Part shown: piece by piece, positions 44,880-49,465 of the stretch
How the letters are laid out: each line of letters starts with the position of its first letter
Position numbering within the stretch: the stretch's first letter is position 1
NCBI GenBank assembly: GCA_015680685.1
Contig: MNCI01009672.1
Location: forward strand, 42,753 to 92,217
Source: Gnetum montanum
Taxonomy: Eukaryota; Streptophyta; Gnetopsida; Gnetales; Gnetaceae
Length of the DNA stretch: 49,465 bases
Direction of reading: 5' to 3'
Position numbers and translations under genes: made by a program
Notes under the pieces: generated by a model
Databases searched by the model: none
What the model saw: only the letters and a program-made list of their open reading frames with translations
Told to the model about the DNA's origin: nothing

Positions 44880-47093
44880 AGAGTGTAAAAAAGGATAATA
44901 AAAATAAAATGTAATGGAAATCTAGGTTAAAATAAATGCATAGAATAAAATAAATCTACACTAACTTGCATAATAATCAAAATTGTAAGCTGTATTATAA
45001 TAAAATAAAGAAAGTTCAAAATGTGTACAAATGATGCCTAGGGATACAAAAGGTTTTACTTCAATGGGGGTTTGAAGTCTGTTGAAGTTGATAACCTAAA
45101 CACCATAGTTAGCTCCATGATCTAGATGCTCCACAACTCCTGAAATTTCAACACTTTGCTAGTTCCTTCACTAGATTTGTAGTGTTTGAGGTATAGGATG
45201 TAAGATGTGTGAGGGGTTCTAGGTGATAGGGAAGAGACATGCTAGGAGTCTTGATGTTCAAATAGCTCAACATTATCAAAAAATCTTACACAATATCAGA
45301 TGTTGAGAAGTGATCAAAATGGTTGTACGTTCCACACTAGTAAATCTCCAAAAGCCTTATGTTTGCACTAAGTTTTCAAGGCTCTTGAATTTAAAAATGG
45401 TGGAACCTCTTCATGGTGCTCAATTGTGGTTTATATAGGTTGTATGGTCCTAATTGCTGATAGATTGATGTCATATACAAGTGTAGAAAGTATCCAAATC
45501 TATCATGGTTCCTATTTATAGTAAATTTTGATAATCCTAAGGTACCAAAACCATCCTAGTTACTAAAAATAGTAAACATAACATTCACCCATGTTGGTTA
45601 CTTTAACTCATGCTGGCCTTCTAGAAGCAATGTTGAGCCTATAGGAGCAACGCTGTGTTGCATGGCCAATGTTGGGCTACATGAGCAACACTAGGGTGTA
45701 GGATCAAAATTGGGGTTGTTGGAGCCATGATGGAATTATTGGAACCACACTGGAGTAAGAGAAATTCTAGGGCTATTGAAGTAATGCTAGAGCTATCCGA
45801 GCCATGCTAAGGCTTTAGGAGCTAAACCATTTAGTACTAAACATATATGAATCTAGCGTAGCAAAGGTCAAACCTACCACAAAACCCATGAAAATGCCAC
45901 TTTTGGTAGTCCAAAAGGAAATTTTGATATCCCAAGCCAAAATATAGACATAATATGAATTTTTTCACTTGGGAATTGAGCCTATGATTACTTGTGAGGC
46001 ATTTTTTCAACCCCAAAAGCTAAGATATGTGAAATTGCATCTCATGGATTAAATCTCCACATTTTATATTGAAATTTTAGCCTCAAGTTTCATGGGTTGA
46101 AAGTTACAATGCTTAGAAAGGTTACAACATGCATTTCTTGGTGGTATTTCATTGGCTCCTCTTTGTTGGTGTCTTGAGGATTGACCCAAGAGACATCGAC
46201 ACAGAATACAAAACACCACTATAGATCCATCACCAACATTCCCTCTTGACACTTAATTTAGTAGTGTCGAATCACATCAAATAGCGCTTATGATGATGGG
46301 ATAAAGTTAGGGTAAGGTCTATCATTGATTATAGGGAAATAGGTACAAGGTTAACAATGAATCCAAATCCAAAATGTTGACATCATGGCTATGATATGGC
46401 ACTGACATGTTGATCAATCAATAAGTCTTTCCACTTCATGTTTAGAAGCATTTTTCACTTGGTAATGCATTTGAGAAACCAACACTTCACTCCATGATTT
46501 TCTTTCACCATCAGGCACCTTCCTTTGCATGTTTAAAGCCATAGATTTTTCCTTTTAGGCTTCATTAGCATTTAAGCTTGGCAATGTTCTCCTTTCCTTT
46601 TTTTTATTAGGGGATAAAACCTTCATTGAGTTTCATTACCAAGGTTGATTTTGATTTAGTTTTCTTGTTTAATGAGATATCTTACATCTAATGGACTTGA
46701 TGGTGGAGCATGACAAAGTAATGTCATATGACCATAATGCATCAGTGTCAAACATTGGTTATCATTGTCATTTAGGATGAGGAAGGTTACAATTAGGTTA
46801 CAAGGTTGGGTTCAACGATAAGTAATGGGAGTGACGTGGGAAAATCACTCTTGGAAATAGTAGGACAAACTTACCAAATATTATGCATCAAGGTCACATG
46901 GTAATTTGCTATCATGATGAGATGCATCTCTATGATGACTTTAGGCCTCATCCTACAAGCATAGCTCCAAATTAACAAGAAAACAAGTTGTTACAATACA
47001 ACACATAAGACCACATAAAATGATTAGAAAACTAGATTACCATAGGTTACCAATGTTACAAAGTTTCATAGTTCATCTACTATGCAAAAAGCT
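44880..47093. other. Copy B 3' region
   Basis: This is collinear with 34870-37033, including the decayed short tandem repeat (45610-45830). No domain was seen. The open frame at 46064-46252 is not supported. Confidence 0.4.
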
Positions 47094-47102
47094 AGAAAGA
47101 GG

Positions 47103-47341
47103 TCATGCAGGCTCATTTGCCATTGATTGCAAAGGCTGTTGATGCCAATTATTGGTTCTCACACACCACATGTAGTAAGGCTTCAAGTAGGAATGATTGA
47201 CCAAATTAGCCAACTCATTTCTATCCATGTTTTTTATCTTGAACACTTCATTATCATAGGCTTTAGTGACCAAGAAAAGCTCTTTCCAATTGGCTAAGAA
47301 TTTATCTATATGCTTGTGGATAGCTTTGAGGACTAGGTCTA
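47103..47341 (-). pseudogene. Gypsy integrase C-terminal fragment
   Basis: The minus strand reads DLVLKAIHKHIDKFLANWKE, then LFLVTKAYDNEVFKIKNMDR and NELANLVNHSYLKPYYM. This matches the end of Ty3/gypsy integrases (G-K-F-x-x-N-W-E-G-P-F-x-V..D-M-D-G-N-E-L..LK-x-YY), with the G-P of the GPF/Y module replaced. Upstream it is joined directly to the CA end of LTR L3, giving one open frame of 110 codons (47103-47435) that starts inside the LTR. The rest of gag-pol is missing. Confidence 0.75.
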
Positions 47342-48665
47342 TGATGAGTGGCGAGGTACCCCTGCACTCAACCATACGAATATGAGTGTTACATGCACGA
47401 CCCGGTTGAACTCCGTAGACTAAGTGCCTACACACCTCATGGAACAGTTAAGGTTAATCATTCATTGTCTTCCCAGACTTACTTGTATTTGTCACGGTTT
47501 TATGATTAAGTAAGTCTGAGGTATGTGATTTTTATATCTTTTCTGTTTTATCTCCTATGCTAATGAGGTGAACCATGAAGAGACAAATTAACTAACTTTA
47601 ACTAACTAACTAAGCCTTAATTAACCTAACATCAGCATCCATTCCCACTTACCGTTCACACCCTAAAGCAATGCAACCTTGGTTACCAAATGCTATTCGT
47701 TACTGGGATCACCAAGTGTAACGCATGTGCTCGAAGCGGTCGTATTGAATGCACTTAACTATGGGAGAAGGGTTGAGAGAGATTAATTAACTAATAAAGC
47801 ATTTAAATGATAAACAATAAATAATAGTAAATAAAGTCCTATCTAGCTTAGTCCATGCACTGCAAGGTTTATCCAAGAATTTCGTCTTTATTTTCATACA
47901 CAAACTTGTGTTCAGGTACAATATTTTCTCTAATAAAGATCCGTTCACTTTGGAGCTCCTACTGTAGGCACATGGAAATTATTCTATCTTTGGAGAGGTA
48001 AAACTGCCAGAGTTTTGCTACGGCCTAGGCCTAGAATAAGAAACAAGGGAGAGTAGCCTCTTATTTATAGACTTGGTGACGCACCGCGATATCACGTACG
48101 TGATATCGTAGGGGATGCGATATCATGGAGGAAATGATATCATGTAAGCGATATTGCGGCCCATGCGATATCACGTCCCATCATACCTCGATGATTGAAT
48201 GAAAACTCATCCTTGAGTTTCTTACAAAAATATCGAGAAGGTATGGGATTATTGACTCAAATGGAACTAATGGTGAATGGGATGACATGTGAACGGATCA
48301 TCATTACAAGACATGACAAAACTGGTGTTCATGACAACAGGAGTGAACACCTTATACATTTGACATCATCCCTCATTTGGTAGCTGAGAGAGAAGAGAGA
48401 AGAGAAAAGAAGTTTGTTGCTGCCAATGCCAAGATTGCGCCTTTCATTGTCCATTTGTAAGCGTGCCATTGATATCGTTCCTTACATAGCTGCTTCAGCA
48501 CCGATCCATTCCAAGTGTTCCCTCCAGATCCAATCCATTGTTGCATGATTTCCATCTGCACACACAACACAGTCTTGTATTAGCAAGGATAAATGAATTT
48601 CAATGCAGTTGATACCTTGCCTTAGTGAAAGGTCCATTGGCTAAGTTGTGGTATGGCTGATATGG
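47342..48665 (-). mobile_element. LTR L3 of the L1/L2 family
   Basis: Its reverse complement matches L1 from base 1 (ATCAGCCATACCACAAC) to the shared terminus CACTCATCA. It has a TATA box (minus strand, 48062-48069) and matching transcribed landmarks (TTTCCATGTGCCTACAGTAG, AAACCTTGCAGTGCATGGA). It lacks the 106-bp duplication of L1. The true 5' end may lie beyond 48665. L1 and L3 are the closest pair of the family here. Confidence 0.75.
48062..48178 (-). promoter_or_regulatory. L3 TATA box with palindromic GATATC array
   Basis: Five GATATC palindromes and one GATATT lie between 48088 and 48174, upstream of the minus-strand TATAAATA. Positions 48087-48108 form a perfect 22-bp palindrome built from CGATATCACG and its complement, with a CACGTA core. 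Confidence 0.55.
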
Positions 48666-49465
48666 ACCTAGAGATATAAGATTTGGTGACTACTGAAGGT
48701 GTAGGGGCTAAGAGAAAATCAAAAAAATTGGACCAAGACTCCCATGACTAAGAGCGAACCCCTAGTAGCAATAGAATGGATAAAGAAAAAGAACAATAAA
48801 GATGGAGAAAAAGAGACAACTGTGACATCGATGAAGTGGATGTCAAGATGGAGATGAACAAAATAGAGTGGATTGAAAAAATGTTAAGCGAAAGAATTTA
48901 ACAGATGCATCAAATAGGAATGCTAGTGGGTCCTCCCCAAAGCAGGCTCATGCCCTTAATGCCCTGACAAACCCACATTCAAAGAGTCCGTAGGCTCTAG
49001 GAATGTCATTTGGAACAAAAGTTAAAGTCTTAACCACAAGAATTTACCAAAAAAAAACAATGCATCCACCAAAATATACATTAATGATACAACCAACAAT
49101 GATGTGGACAATGGAGAAATAAGGATGGTAAGAAGAGAATGGAATGGAGTCTCAAGAATAAGGTGATGTATAGCCCCTTGTGTAGTTAATGATTAATGTG
49201 ACTTAGTAAATCTCATTCCATCTCTGGCCTCAAACAAACCACATCTAGTGACTTCACATCAATGCATTTGACCAATCCATCCACTTGAATAACAAGAATG
49301 CCTCCCCCAAGAGCCACTGCCATTCTAACGAAACAAAGGAGAAGAGAGAATGGGAAGCGAGAAGAGCCTTAGTTAGAGGGAACATGTTTATTTTAGTTCC
49401 ATAACCAGTGCTTGTAGCCCACATGATTATTTCATCTAAGGGGTGTGCTTTGAATTCTCACTTTC
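48666..49465. other. Right flank, possible decayed LINE, not firm
   Basis: The + strand has charged runs (MDKEKEQ, RKRDNCDIDEVDVKMEMNK). Around 48940-49020 a mixture of frames resembles the N..GLxNPxxxRRLR start of a plant LINE endonuclease. The resemblance is too weak for a call. Nothing else was recognised. Confidence 0.25.

Larger units (their letters stand above)
37034..47093 (+). mobile_element. Copy B: second unit of the tandem
   Basis: It begins exactly where copy A ends and repeats the A order without the copia insertion: LTR-like 37034-37905, gag 38510-41140, protease 41460-41875, antisense ORF 42661-44760, short tandem repeat and 3' region to 47093. The unit is about 10.06 kb. No LTR follows it; instead it abuts an integrase fragment. 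It therefore resembles LTR-internal-LTR-internal with the last LTR missing. Confidence 0.7.

Noticed and set aside
48940-49020. Resemblance to a plant LINE endonuclease start
   Set aside because: It needs at least two frame changes and a few lucky residues; kept only as a remark in the flank entry.

Overview
The window looks like seed-plant nuclear DNA, most likely from a large, repeat-rich genome such as a conifer. The conifer part is inference. The sequence is AT-rich, has one intron-bearing plant gene, and is otherwise packed with old, decayed retrotransposons. I see no bacterial-style operons, no rRNA or tRNA genes and no CRISPR array.

The only ordinary gene is at 8600-10991 (+). It is a seven-exon wax ester synthase/diacylglycerol acyltransferase (WSD1 type) gene. 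All exon junctions are phase-compatible, the HHxxxDG motif is intact, and exon 5 carries one in-frame TAG. A TATA box lies just upstream.

The left flank (1-7060) holds LTRs of one Ty3/gypsy-like family. L1 (1-1415, +) and L2 (1539-2345, -) stand head to head with a 123-bp spacer, and L4 (5405-6261, +) is a more diverged relative. This flank also holds an 82-bp-arm inverted repeat (2739-2972) and an RTE-clade LINE fragment (6310-7060, -).

The centre and right (12.2-47.1 kb) hold three relatives of a second, non-autonomous gypsy-like family. Each has gag/protease remnants on the + strand, and I found no reverse transcriptase or integrase in any of them. Copy C (about 12.2-20.0 kb) is divergent. 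Copies A (21101-37033) and B (37034-47093) form a direct tandem of a roughly 10-kb unit (LTR-like part, gag, protease, antisense region, 3' region). A and B both carry, on the minus strand, a multi-exon open-reading-frame remnant with phase-matched splice sites, and C retains a likely version of the last exon. Copy A is interrupted by a 5.8-kb Ty1-copia element (27287-33093, -) with 366-bp LTRs, a tRNA-Met-type primer site, a polypurine tract and a recognisable but decayed gag-pol.

The right flank (47.1-48.7 kb) holds L3, the third close member of the L1/L2 family, fused to the C-terminal end of a gypsy integrase. In each LTR of this family the short interval just upstream of the TATA box carries inverted-repeat motifs. 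The motif sequence is different in L2, in L4 and in the L1/L3 pair.

All calls were made by eye, so boundaries of decayed elements are approximate.
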